A stretch of 64,000 nt of DNA from Anodontia alba (taxonomy: Eukaryota > Mollusca > Bivalvia > Lucinida > Lucinidae). This document shows, in pieces, positions 32,636-42,338 of the stretch; the first letter of the stretch is position 1; each line of letters begins with the position of its first letter. The stretch is from contig OZ024824.1 of NCBI GenBank assembly GCA_964016985.1, positions 50,633,587 to 50,697,586 on the forward strand, in the 5' to 3' direction. The notes beneath the pieces are model-generated. The model had not been told where the DNA came from and searched no databases. It saw nothing but the letters and a program-made list of their open reading frames with translations. A program made the position numbers and the translations under genes.

Positions 32636-34270
32636 CTATGGGCCTGGTGCTTTGCCCGCCTTCATCTGTGAGATAGGCTTCTTAACCATATCAGTGGTGA
32701 TTGGGATGGGCGGGCCTTCCACTGGTGGCTGATAAGACAGGTGGTCTGGATCCCAGTCAAACTCAACATTGAAAAGCCTTTGGTAGTGCTCTAGCCAGGC
32801 CTTCTGCTTTGAGTCTTCGCTCATTGACATCTCTCCTGCATCGTTCTTCACAGGTTTGTCACCAACAGCATCAGTGTTCTCTCTTCTAAACTGGTTAGCA
32901 AGGCGGTCGACTTCTGATGACTTGGGGTCAATATTCTCGTAGACCTTCTTGTTGGCTTCTTGACGAGCATGGTGCACTGCATGTCTGGCATTTCGTTTGG
33001 CTGCATCGTATGATGCCCTAGTGCCTTTACCAGCCTTCCAGGCCTTGAAAGCTTTCCACTTGGCAGCAATGATCTTTTCCACGTGTTCATTCCACCACCA
33101 GGTTTCACGACGCCAACGGTGTGGCCGAGTTGTGCCACACACCTCCTCAGTTGTCTTGAGCAGTCCAGTCTTGATGTTGTTCCAGATATCCTCAGTGGCC
33201 CCATCAGCTACACCTGCGGATGTGCTCACATGCAAGTTGAAGACCACCTGGAAATGATTGCTTGTCTGAGGGTCTTTAAGCTTCCAAACTTTGAGGCAAG
33301 GGGTGAACTTGCACTTGGATTTTGGTGGCACATTAGTCCTCATGTCGCATACAAGAAGCTGATGTTGCAGAGCTACTTCCTCGCCAGGGATCACTTTTAC
33401 ATCTGTGACAAGTTTGCGCATGGTCCTACTGAAAAGGATGAAGTCTATCTGCATGGCTATGTTTCCCGACTTGTACGTGATGAGATGGCTGTCTCGTTTC
33501 ATGAAACATGTGTTCCCAAGAAGCAGGTCAAATGCTAGGGCATATTCTAGGATTCTCTTGCCTTCAACATCTGGCTCTGGCCTGCCATACCCCATCCCAT
33601 TATGCACTTCCCTGTATCCAGTGCATGCAAGGCCTACATGGCCGTTCCAATCTCCACATGGGATCAGAAATTCTGATGCTGGGATCCTGGCAGTCACAGC
33701 ATGCAGCTGATCAAAGAACAGATCCTTAACCTCATCACTTAGACCACTCTGTGGGGCATACACAGACAGAAAGGTAACCACATGCTGGCCGACTATGAGT
33801 TCCACTAAAATAATTCTGTCGGAGACTCTCTTAACCTCAAAAACTTTCTCTATCCACTCTTCTGCCACAAACACCCCTACACCAGCAGTGCCTTTGTCGT
33901 TTCCTGACCAGTAGAGCTTGTACCTGGTGTCCTTGCCCTTGATTGTGTGGCAGTTGCCACCACGGTATCTGGTCTCCTGAATGCAGCAGACATCCACTTT
34001 CCTGCGGGATAGTGTTTCCACTACCTCGCAAACTCTTCCTCTCAGGATGTTCACATTGAGTGTTCCCACCCTGAATTTCCTCAGGTGCTTGCTTGATTTG
34101 CCACAATGGCCCGACCTTGCCTCCCACACCTGACAGGAGGCCAAGCCGGGGACGATACCAACAGAACTTTCATGTCTTTTGGCACCGCCTAGCTCTGAAT
34201 CTATTCTTGTGCTTGCCATGAAAGATTTTGGAACAACTGTTTTTACGGGATCGCCTGTCCTAGCTGACAT
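32636..34270 (-). pseudogene. RTE-like LINE: EEP endonuclease and linker
   Basis: 544 codons from MSARTGDPVK. The endonuclease/exonuclease/phosphatase fold shows FRVGTLNVNILRGR, VDVCCIQETRYRGG (catalytic Glu), LSVYAPQSGLSDEV, CGDWNGHVG and MQIDFILFSRTM. After it come a linker RRETWWWNEHVEKIIAAKWK, ARQEANKKVYENI and the RT start DMVKKPISQMKAGKAPGP. Nicks target DNA to prime reverse transcription. The host-like start and length suggest the complete N-terminus. This part is unbroken, but the frame is lost at 32636. Confidence 0.88.
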
Positions 34271-35346
34271 CCCAACTCAGTTCTTTTATGGCATCTGAGC
34301 ATGCACTCCGTTCCCGCACTCGGGCAGTGTGCTTTGCTGTTGTCCTTATAAAGAAAGGATCATCCGCCAAACCACAATAGCTAGAACACCAAGCCATGGG
34401 TCTGTAGATGATTGCTGCCTAGCTCTGCCACCCAGGTTGTGGCAGCCTCATAACCCTGAGGGTGGGGAGGCAACTGTGATAGAGGGCAGCCTCACATTCC
34501 CACACTCATGTTGAGTGTCACAGCTGGATGCAGTTTTACGTCATACCCAGGACCTAACTTTAAAAATCTTCTTGTCAGAAACCACTGAACTGATTTCAAT
34601 ATAACTTGGCAGGAATGTTCCTTTGGTGACTCTCTACCAAGTTTGTTCAAGCTGTCATGATTTGTCAAAAAACATGGCCATTAGGGGGTGGGCCTTATAT
34701 TCCTTATATAGCTATATAAAACACTTTAAAAATCTTTTTGTCAGAAACCACTGGACCAATTTCAATATAACTTGGCAGAAATGTTCCTTTGGTGACGCTC
34801 TGTCAAGATTCAGTTCGCCATCATGATGCATTAAAAAAACATGGCCGCTGGGGAGCAGGGCTATAAAATTTATACAAAAATCTTAGAGCAGTGATTTTGG
34901 CTAAAACTTCAACAGTAAGTATGCAAAGCTGTTTGCTCAGGTGAGCGATATAGGACCATCATGGTCCTCTTACTGATTTCAATATAACTTGGCAGGAATG
35001 TTCCTTTGGTGACCCTCTACCAAGTTTATTCAAGCTGTCATGATTCGTCAAAAAACATGGCCGTTAGGGGGTGGAGCTTATATTCCCTATATAGCTATAT
35101 AAAACACTTTAAAAATCTTTTTGTCAGAAACCACTGGACCAATTTCAATATAACTTGGCAGAAATGTTCCTTTGGTGACCCTCTGTCAAGATTCAGTTCA
35201 AGCCATCATGATGCATTAAAAAACATGGCTGCTGGGGAGCAGGGCTATAAAATTTATACAAAAATCTTAGAGCAGTGAACTTGGCTGAAACTTCAACAGT
35301 AAGTATGCAAAGCTGTTTGCTCAGATGAGCGATCATGGTCCTCTTG

Positions 35347-36340
35347 TTTTAAACTTGCCAGGGATGTTCGCTTCAACGTCTAGTTGTGTCAAAACAAAGA
35401 TTCTTCCATCACCAATGTGGCCACCAGTGGCCCTCTTTGAGTTTTAGCTCTCATGAGCTGAAGGCTCAACGTGAGCTATGATAGTATGTCATGCGTCATC
35501 AACAATATCTTTCAATGACATCTCCTTTTGAACTACTGGACCAGTTTCCAACTAACTTTACAGAAATGTTTCACTTATGTCCCTCCCTTCTCTCAAATCT
35601 ACGTGTAAGAGTAGACTTAACATGTATTTCATGTAAATTTATTTGGAAATACATGTATGTCCACATATACCGATTGATTTTCTGCGTAAAATTTAAGTTT
35701 CTATGTAAGTTACTGATGATGTGGAAACACCTGGAAAATTCGGACTCTAAAAAATTGAAACTGGAAAAATGTGTAAAATGATAACTTAGCCTTAAAACAA
35801 GAAGGAAATTACAAAACTTCAGGGCCTAAAAAATTTTCAAAGTGGAAAAATGTGGAAAATGAGAACTTAGTTTATTTCCCATATATCAGAAAACCCAGTT
35901 TATCTGTCATTACCTAAACCAAAGTCATCCTCTTAATATGCACATAACAAAAAGTAAACATACCAATACCATATTTAACATAAAACATACCTTAAACTAA
36001 CTGTCCCCACCTCAGTTACACACCCTCTGAGGCATTTTTACAATGAATAGCTGTTGGTGAACATAAAATTCTACTTCCAGTGATGAAGCTGTGATTTTTT
36101 TCTAGACAGGTTAAGAAGAGGGAAAAAGACTAATGGTGGCCTGGTCAGCCATGACCACTAAATTTGGGGTGTTCCCCTATGTTTTATGGAGAAAATGCCT
36201 TTAAGTCTACAGTAAAATTCACATTTATGGCAGTCTTGGCTCCTAAATGAAAATGTTTAAAGTCTTTCTCCCTAAAATCTAGTCTGGATTACTCTGCCCT
36301 AAACGCTAGTTCTCATGTTGTCAGATAGTTCCATTTTTAC
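35347..36340 (+). other. Intronic stretch with a degenerate repeat head
   Basis: At 35448 AGCTCTCATGAGCTGAAGG and GCTCAACGTGAGCT form a head hairpin like the HINE-like elements, followed by ACATCTCCTTTTGAACTACTG, but the rest is not recognisable. From about 35640 to 36340 the sequence is AT-rich, with two near-repeated segments containing CTGGAAAAATGTG/TGGAAAAATGTGGAAAATGA. No gene is supported. Confidence 0.45.
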
Positions 36341-36488
36341 ATGCATGTTTGAAAAATGGGACATATTATGTTACGTGGTCTGGCTTCCATCCATCTGTCC
36401 ATCTGTCCATCCGTAAACTTTTTCACTTCTGGCTATCTCCTCCTACAGTTTACATCTGTACCTAAAGGAGAACTAATACATAAATATA
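36341..36488 (+). repeat. Fragment of the GCATGTTTGAAAAATGGGAC repeat family
   Basis: GCATGTTTGAAAAATGGGAC, then CCATCTGTCCATCTGTCCATC and CTGGCTATCTCCTCCTACAG, as in the head and first unit of the array at 47858-49200. It is cut at 36488 by the BEL/Pao LTR. Confidence 0.6.
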
Positions 36489-36666
36489 TGTTAAGAAGTT
36501 CAGATAATTGTGCACAATGTTCACACAAGGCTGTTGCGATGTTGTACCATTTTTGTAATGTCACTTCCTACATAACGTTGCTATGTTATATATACACTTT
36601 CTGTATAAAGGTACGAACCTGATACAAGACTTTGTTTTCTTCTCTTTTATTCTACGACCCAGTACA
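36489..36666 (+). repeat. BEL/Pao left LTR
   Basis: 178 bp, TGTTAAG...AGTACA. It is followed at 36670 by TGGTGCCCTGACC, a likely tRNA primer-binding site. Confidence 0.75.
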
Positions 36667-36701
36667 TTTTGGTGCCCTGACCAGTGGCTTCAGTATTCAG
36701 C

Positions 36702-38390
36702 ATGAATTTGCAGAAACTCATATCTACTAGAGGGGCTCACTGCAAGGTTGTAGAAGGGCAGCTAAACAGAATAACTGCAGACGAGTTCCGAGGAGATCAG
36801 TGCAATACTGGATGGGATTAGGGAGAAATTCGTTCTACTAAAACAGCTCAACGAGAAGAGTCTGTCGCAAATGGATGTGGCAGATATAGAGACTGAAATC
36901 ATGGAATCAGAGGAGTACATGATCGACCTGGAAAGCAGGACTTGCACAGTAAGGAGGCTGTTCACGCATCAGGATGGGGCTCACAGGGATGCTACACAAT
37001 GGAATCTGCAGCTGGTATGTAGAGTATTCATGAGGAATACAACAACACATGGTCATACTACTCTGTGCGATCGGAAGTAAGTTTTCCTACTACTATTTCT
37101 TCATCTGCATCACAGCTAAGACGGCCAGCCCCAATGGCTGAGTTGGATGTGCGTCCAACTGGTGATCAGGAGGTTGTGGGTTTGACCCTGCCAGGTCGGC
37201 AACAGTCTTTCATAGAGATTTGATCATGAAATGTTTTCTACGGTCATTCTCTCCTGCTGATTCAAGAAGGGCATTTTTAGTTTCTGGGGAAAGATTGTGC
37301 ACAATACTGGTTAACCGCTTAGAGGACTAAGCCTGCCCAGTAAAAATGTGGCTAGGTAAACTGACTGCACTCGACATGACCCCATTGGGTTGACTGGGCC
37401 ATAAAACCTCAACATAAACAAACAGCTAAGACTGCCTAAACTAACTTTGCCTACTTTAAGTGGATAGTTTCTTGAATGGCCTACTTTCTGGGACTCATTT
37501 ACGTCGAGTATTCATTTGAATTCTGCTTTGCCTGACATTTAGAAGTTCAGTTGAAATCTTTGACACAGGACACTGCTGCTAGAGCTATAAATGGTTTTCC
37601 CCTCACAAATGCAAACTACGCCAAGGCAAATGAGCTCCAACATGAACAATTTCGTCAGCCTCATAAGATTGTTAATGCTTATATGCAAGGGCTGTTGGAG
37701 TTGCCACAACCAAGCAAAATATACAGAGTCTACAAGTCTTTTATGACAATCTAAAGATATACATCAGAGGTCTTGAACCTCTTCGACAGAGCCAGGACAG
37801 CTTATTGCTTCCGATAATCATTGACAAGCTTCCACCTGAGATAAGAAGCAACATGACCTGGAGTAATGGGAGCCGTAACTGGACAATGGATTCACTTAGA
37901 ATGGCTTTGAAGAATGAGATAACATCTTACAAGCCTGGTAACGAACCCAAGTACCGGATGTGTCAAGCTCCACAGTTTCCTTCCTTGCCGGGACCAAGAG
38001 CGGGCAACTCACCCATACCGGAAAGACAACAAACCTGCAACAGACCAGTGCAGCCAAGAAAAGAAATGCCAGTTCCGTGGAGACAAACACCCGGCTAATG
38101 AATGCAAGAAAGTAACTGTCATTTCTGCACAGAAAACATTTGTGTTTATCAAAAGTTTGTGTTTTAATTGTCTGGGAAACCACCTTGTGTCATCATGCTG
38201 CTCCAGTAACCATTGCTGTACCTGCCACAAGAAACACCATTCGAGCATTTTTGATCGTCAGTTAAATCCACAAGGACAGTCAACATTAAATGCTAAAGCC
38301 GCAAATTTCTTTCCTGCTAGTTCCAGTCATGCAGATGAATCAACTACTGTTGGAAGAAGCATCCTTGTCTCAAGCTAGAGCGGACAGTCA
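36702..38390 (+). pseudogene. BEL/Pao gag (DUF1759-type) with zinc knuckles
   Basis: Starts MNLQKLISTRGAHCKVVEGQ 32 bp after the primer site. Parts in different frames: LDGIREKFVLLKQLNEKSLS and ADIETEIMESEEYMIDLESR; then, after the SINE, LKSLTQDTAARAINGFPLTN, ANYAKANELQHEQFRQPHK, LEIYIRGLE-like KIYIRGLEPLRQSQDS, LPIIIDKLPPEIRSNMTW and LRMALKNEITSYKPGN. Near 38155 CFNCLGNHLVSSC is a CCHC-like knuckle, followed by CTCHKKHHSSI. At least four frame breaks. Gag forms the particle in intact elements. Confidence 0.8.
37123..37421 (+). mobile_element. tRNA-derived SINE with 11-bp target duplication
   Basis: A 299-bp insertion in BEL gag flanked by ACAGCTAAGAC at 37112-37122 and 37422-37432. The head has CCAATGGCTGAGTTGGATG (box A-like) and box B GGTTTGACCCT at 37179-37189, giving a pol III promoter. 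The body contains CATTCTCTCCTGCTGATTC. The 3' end CCATAAAACCTCAACA with (TAAACAAA) resembles the tail at 13085-13111, suggesting that the same LINE mobilises both. Confidence 0.85.
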
Positions 38391-38830
38391 GCTGTTCCAC
38401 ATTCAACGACACAGGAAAGACAAAGCACTTTCCTGAAGATGGCAATTACACAGATTTCTTTGCAACAATGCAGCAGTGACGTCAATATTCTATTTGACAA
38501 AAGTTCCCAGAGTTCGTTCATAATGGATGCCATGGCCAACAAGATTCAGCTAGAGCGATGCGGAACTAAGGAAGTTCATATAGCCTCAGCTGGAGCATCT
38601 ATGTAAAACATCAGACATTTCGACACTGCTACCGTCTGGCGAGAAGATACCAATCAACATGCTCCTGGTTTCAATGATAGATGTTCCATTGTGCAGTTTA
38701 CAGAGAACAGTATCATCACTTGCAGTTTAAAAGTCGCATATTCAGCAAGAGACCTCAATTATTTTGAAGTAGAACTTCTCCTCGGGGCTGATCACTACTG
38801 GAATATTGTTTAAAACAGAGTGATTGGAGG
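38391..38830 (+). pseudogene. BEL/Pao aspartic protease region (DUF1758-like)
   Basis: Frames give MAITQISLQQCSSDVNILFD, KSSQSSFIMDAMANKIQLER and GTKEVHIASAGAS, then VPLCSLQRTVSSL-like, DLNYFEVELLLGADHYWNIV-like text. BEL/Pao proteases have ILFD-x-GS-x-RS-FI here; Asp is present but the Gly of the DxGS motif reads Ser. Several frameshifts. Inactive. Confidence 0.7.
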
Positions 38831-39305
38831 AAACAGGCTTACTGCAGTTCAGTCTTGGATTGGGTACCTTCTGTCCAGTCCACTAATGATGAAATCAAAA
38901 CAGCCAAATGGAAGCGAATTCCCCACCCGAGCAGAACTTGCAGCGATTTGGGGAACTGGAGTCAATTGGGATCAGCACACCAAAAGATGATAGCTCAATC
39001 GCCAGTCATTTACAATCACCAAGAAACCTCAATTAAATTCAAAGACATGCATTATTCTGCCAAACTTCAGTGGAAAGATGACCGCCCTCCACTACCGGAT
39101 AATTACAGTGTAGCTCGAGGACGGACACAGAATACTATTTGGTGACGTTGTCCATGTCCACAAGGACGTTGCCCCATGACTTCAATGGAAACTGGGAACT
39201 TACAAGGAATGATGGATTTACATGGGCAGCAACTGTAAGAACTAAACATGGACTTACTACTAGACTGGTAGTTTCCACTGGCAAGATAAAGACTCTTCCT
39301 CAATA
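38831..39305 (+). pseudogene. BEL/Pao pol remnants: RT entry region and integrase C-terminus
   Basis: Reads TNDEIKTAKWKRIP, LESIGISTPKDDS, VIYNHQETSIKFKDMHYSAK and LQWKDDRPPLPDNYSVARGR, the segment that precedes RT in BEL/Pao pol. It is followed within a few codons by GDVVHVHKDVAP, WKLGTYKE and KHGLTT, the integrase C-terminal (DUF5641-like) domain. The whole catalytic RT/RNase H/integrase core is deleted between them, at about 39110-39140. Confidence 0.75.
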
Positions 39306-39562
39306 GAATTGAGAAAGTGATACAGTACTTTCACAAATAGTTCAGAGTTAGACAAGGTGTTAACTTCTAGTCAACTGCATAGCTGACTTCTAGTTAACAT
39401 GGGTTTCAATAATAGTGTGAAAAGTGCTGTGGCGTTTATTCTAGAGACTGTGCGGTGATATTTAATAAGTGATTCTGTTAAGTGCTTTTGGGGTTATCTT
39501 TCTACAATATTTAATTTATTACTGTGATGTTAATAATACAAAGACTTTGGGGCTCGGGAACA
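39306..39562 (+). other. BEL/Pao 3' untranslated region and purine tract
   Basis: No gene. It ends AAGACTTTGGGGCTCGGGAA immediately before the LTR start, the probable polypurine tract. Confidence 0.6.
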
Positions 39563-39650
39563 TGTTAAGAAGTTCAGATAATTGTGCATAATGTTCACAC
39601 AAGGTTGTTGCATTGTCGGGCTATTTCAATAACGTCACTTCCTGCATAAC
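39563..39650 (+). repeat. BEL/Pao right LTR, truncated
   Basis: TGTTAAGAAGTTCAGATAAT through CCTGCATAACGTT matches the left LTR. The remaining half is missing or replaced after 39650. Confidence 0.75.
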
Positions 39651-39789
39651 GTTCAAGAACTGGCCAAATCAGATCATTTCTTTTAGAGTTACATCCCCTT
39701 GATTGCTGAAAAAGCCTCTGTTTGACTTTATTATCAGCATAACTCATCTTGGACATATCTTCCAGAAACTTGCAGATTAGGTGGACCTG

Positions 39790-40240
39790 TATGATCAGTT
39801 TCTGAATCACTATCATCTTTGATCAGTTTCTCATTAACTATCATTTTTGATCAGTTTCTCATAAACTATCAACTTTGATCAGTTTGTCATTAACTATAGT
39901 CTTTGATCAGTTTCTCATTAGCTATCATCTTTGATCAGTTTCTCATAAACTTTCAACTTGGATCAGTTTCTCATTAACTATAGTCTTTGATCAGTTTCTC
40001 AATAACTATCAGTTTGGTCAGTTTCTCATAAACTATCATTTTGATCAGGTTCTCAAAATTTATCATCTTTGATCACTTTCCCATTAACTGTCATCTTAGA
40101 TCAGTTTCTCATAAACTGTCAACTTTGATCAGTTTTTCATAAACTTTGATCAGTTTGATCAGTTTCTTATTGACACTCATCTTTGATCAGTTTCTCATTA
40201 ACTGTCATCTTTGATCAGTTTCTCATAAACTATCATCAGC
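39790..40240. repeat. Minisatellite, about 27-bp unit TTTGATCAGTTTCTCATTAACTATCATC-like
   Basis: Around sixteen imperfect copies of TTTGATCAGTTTCTCAT plus AAACTATCA. Units differ by a few bases and occasional deletions. Each has a TGATCA palindrome. It lies 280 bp before the second host exon. The stretches 39651-39790 and 40241-40521 show no gene. Confidence 0.9.
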
Positions 40241-40521
40241 TTCTTATAGTTTGACCGTAGCTGAAGCATCTCAAGATTTAACATTGATTTCATCTATATT
40301 TTATGGCTTAGTAACTTTGGTTGATTTCTCATTAACTACAAGGTTTATGGTCTTGTTGTTTTGACCTCAACCATATGAAGGATGTAGTCAGTATCCTGCA
40401 AATATTCTCTTTAATATAACTTTTGCTATATTAAATTAATCTGTTATGTAATGAAACCATTGGTGAAAACCCAAAAGATGTACTTCATGGTCTTCTGACA
40501 ACTCTTGTTTATCTTTTACAG

Positions 40522-40629
40522 GGAAATAAAGGTGGGGTAGGAATACGAGTGTCACTTCAGAATACCTCTCTATGTTTTGTGAACTGTCACCTAGCTGCAC
40601 ATCAGGATGAATTTGACAGAAGAAATGAG
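40522..40629 (+). CDS. Inositol polyphosphate 5-phosphatase (OCRL/INPP5B-like), exon n+1
   Basis: A 108-bp exon of 36 codons, phase 0, between acceptor ATCTTTTACAG and donor GTAAAA (40630). It starts GNKGGVGIRVSLQNTSLCF and continues VNCHLAAHQDEFDRRNE. GNKGG and the N-x-H-L-A-A-H motif with its catalytic-site Asn and His are signatures of the 5-phosphatase fold; the usual Ser of NSHLAAH is Cys. Together with 1203-1319 it covers part of the magnesium-dependent phosphatase domain acting on membrane phosphoinositides. The following exon, expected to encode a WLGDLNYR-type motif, was not seen in the rest of the window. Confidence 0.95.
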
Positions 40630-40664
40630 GTAAAAATCTTAATGGCTAATTTTCTTTCATTTAT

Positions 40665-40756
40665 TATATCATGTCATATATTCATGTATCATATCACATC
40701 TTGCCATGCCATGTTATGCCATACCATATCATACCATAGCATACTATACCATATCA
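40665..40756. repeat. Pentanucleotide-type repeat (ATATC/ATACC)
   Basis: Imperfect runs of CATATC, CCATACC and CATAGC units. No gene. Confidence 0.8.
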
Positions 40757-40971
40757 TATGAGGGTCCTGCATAAAGTTTTGTCACTAATGGGATTCTGCA
40801 ATTTTATCCCAGGTATATTATATATATATATTTCACATTGTCCATCTGTAATGTCTGTCCATCCATCTGACCTTTATACATTTTGGTTTCTGCTTTTTAT
40901 CCTACTAAATAATTTAAGGAATCTTTGCATATTTTGCATAAATGTTGATATTGATGAGGTGTTGCTGTTAT
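40757..40971 (+). repeat. Duplicated mariner end with inserted repeat
   Basis: TATGAGGGTCCTGCATAAAG, GTCACTAATGGGATTC and TTTTATCCCAGGTATATT at 40757-40823 are near-identical to the start of the mariner at 40970-41040. Between them lies text with CCATCTGTAATGTCTGTCC and TTTTTATCCTACTAAATAAT, similar to 28430-28500. Confidence 0.6.
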
Positions 40972-42312
40972 GAGGGTCATGCAAAAAGTTCTGTCACTAA
41001 TAGGCTTACTTAGTTTTATCCCAGGTATATTTTAAAATGCTTCCCTGCACTTGAATGGTGTGTTGAATAGCTAATGATACCCATTTATTTCATGCAAATT
41101 GCTTTCCAACTGACCGAGTTATTTAAAATTGAAATAGATGCAGTCATATACACTGACCTATTTACTTGTTACATTGGAACATGGACCAGAAGTCTGAAAT
41201 TCTTAGCTATATTAAATGCCGCATTAGGCATAATATAGATTCAAAGCAGATATTGAATGAATTGTGTGGTATATATGGACCTCAGACCATTTCAATGCAC
41301 ACAGTTTTTAGGTGGGTTAAAGCTTTTAAAGCTGGGGAATTTTCTGTTGAAGATGATACCCATCCTGGAAGGCCTAAAACCTCTGTTACCAAGGCTAAAG
41401 TTTGTGGTCAAACAGAATGTGCGATTGTCTGTCAAAGATATAGCTATTTGTACTGGCATACCGGAAGGCAGTGTGCAAACAATTCTGAAAAAGCGTTTGG
41501 ACCCGAGAAAGGTTTGCACTAGGTGGGTACCTCATTTGCTCACTGAGGAGCAAAAGACACAATGCCTTAAATATGCCCAGGAACTTTTGAAAACATACAA
41601 AGGCTGTAATAGTTGGGTTATTTCTAACTTGCTAACAGGTGATGAAACCTGGGTGCACATGTTTGAGCCACAAAGAAGGGCTGATAATAAGCAATGGAAG
41701 CGAAAAGATAAAAAATGCCCATGTATTGCCAAGAGAACCATAAGTTCGAAAAAGATGTTGTATGCAATTTTCTTAAATTCAAGTGGGCCAGTCGTTCAAG
41801 TGCCTTGTCCATTTGGTCATACAGTCACTGGCAGATTCTACAAGAATTCTGTACTGAAGAAAGTGAAAGAGTTTTACAATAAAAAATGACCAAGCAAAGG
41901 ATGGTCAGGAGTCCACCTTTTACATGACAACGCCTCCTCTCATAAGTGTGAGGTTGTTAAGTCTTTTTTGACTTCTGAAAAGGTGAAAGTTTTAAACCAT
42001 CCACCTTATTCACCTGACCTGAGTCCCTGTGACTTCTTTTTATTTCCAAGGCTTAAGAAAATGCTCGTGATTGGAACTTGATAATCCAAAGGAAGTATAT
42101 GAGGTCTCCAAGCTAAGAAACAAACATACTTAAATCTGGCTTGAATGAAGTCTGTCAGTCTGTTGCAGCGCTGAATTTCCCTAAAGGGAAAGAAAGTTCA
42201 ATCGGAAACCTGAGTTGGAGTTAATAAAAGCCCGTTGTGGGCAAGCAATTAAAGGCTGTTTAGTTCCCATATTAATATGTTTCATTGACAGTTTATTGCA
42301 CCCCCTAGCATA
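40972..42312 (+). mobile_element. mariner element
   Basis: Left end GAGGGTCATGCAAAAAGTTC and a weak inverted partner at about 42283-42312 (CATTGACAGTTTATTGCACC). It contains a mariner transposase. A degenerate TAT flank is present on both sides. About 1.34 kb, a usual mariner length. Confidence 0.75.
41181..42080 (+). pseudogene. mariner transposase (D,D34D), broken
   Basis: Starts MDQKSEILSYIKCRIRHNID, with a helix-turn-helix region ISMHTVFRWVKAFKAGEFS and DDTHPGRPKTS. After a frameshift near 41400 come TEEQKTQCLKYAQELLKTYK, LTGDETWVHMFEP (first catalytic Asp), a TGA at 41887-41889, LLHDNASSHKCEVV (second Asp) and PPYSPDLSPCDFFLFP (third Asp), with 34 residues between the second and third. 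One frameshift and one stop make it inactive. Sense orientation to the host gene. Confidence 0.88.
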
Positions 42313-42338
42313 TGAAGTATATAGGGGTATATATTTTT

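Larger units (their letters stand above)
30965..34552 (-). mobile_element. Nearly full-length RTE-like LINE
   Basis: A 3.6 kb minus-strand LINE that interrupts a type B core unit at TAGAA/AACTTT. It has one long coding region: EEP endonuclease, reverse transcriptase, an internal PHD-like finger and a C-terminal domain, broken by two frameshifts. The 3' end has short ATGAT/GATT repeats (30965-30990), as in RTE elements. A related 3' end is at 63631-64000. The RTE assignment rests on the BovB-like endonuclease ('craniofacial development protein 2' type) and tail; other RTE-related clades are possible. Confidence 0.82.
28899..35346 (+). mobile_element. HINE-like type B element, split by an RTE-like LINE
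   Basis: Head AGCTAACCTGAGCCAAAG, then GGCTCAAGGTGAGCT (hairpin), CCGTCGTCGTC repeats, then about a dozen ~165-bp core units: CTTCTTGTCAGAAACCACTG, ATTTCAATATAACTTGGCAG, CCTCTACCAAGATTGTTCAA and AACATGGCCGCCAGGGGGCG. The core is interrupted at 30965-34552. The 3' signature CTCAGGTGAGCG...AGGACCATCATGGTCCT occurs at 34938-34974, and a shortened form at 35320-35346 ends with CTTG. About 390 bp before each are near-copies, so the 3' end is duplicated. Frames such as 29427-29747 are repeat artefacts. Confidence 0.75.
36489..39650 (+). mobile_element. BEL/Pao LTR retrotransposon with a large internal deletion
   Basis: Left LTR 36489-36666, primer site, gag, aspartic protease region and only the last part of pol, then a purine tract and a truncated right LTR starting at 39563. 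The LTRs share TGTTAAGAAGTTCAGATAAT and CACTTCCT[A/G]CATAACGTT. Most of RT, RNase H and integrase is missing: the frame passes from the RT entry region to the integrase C-terminus near 39110. A SINE with its own target duplication lies in gag. Confidence 0.85.
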
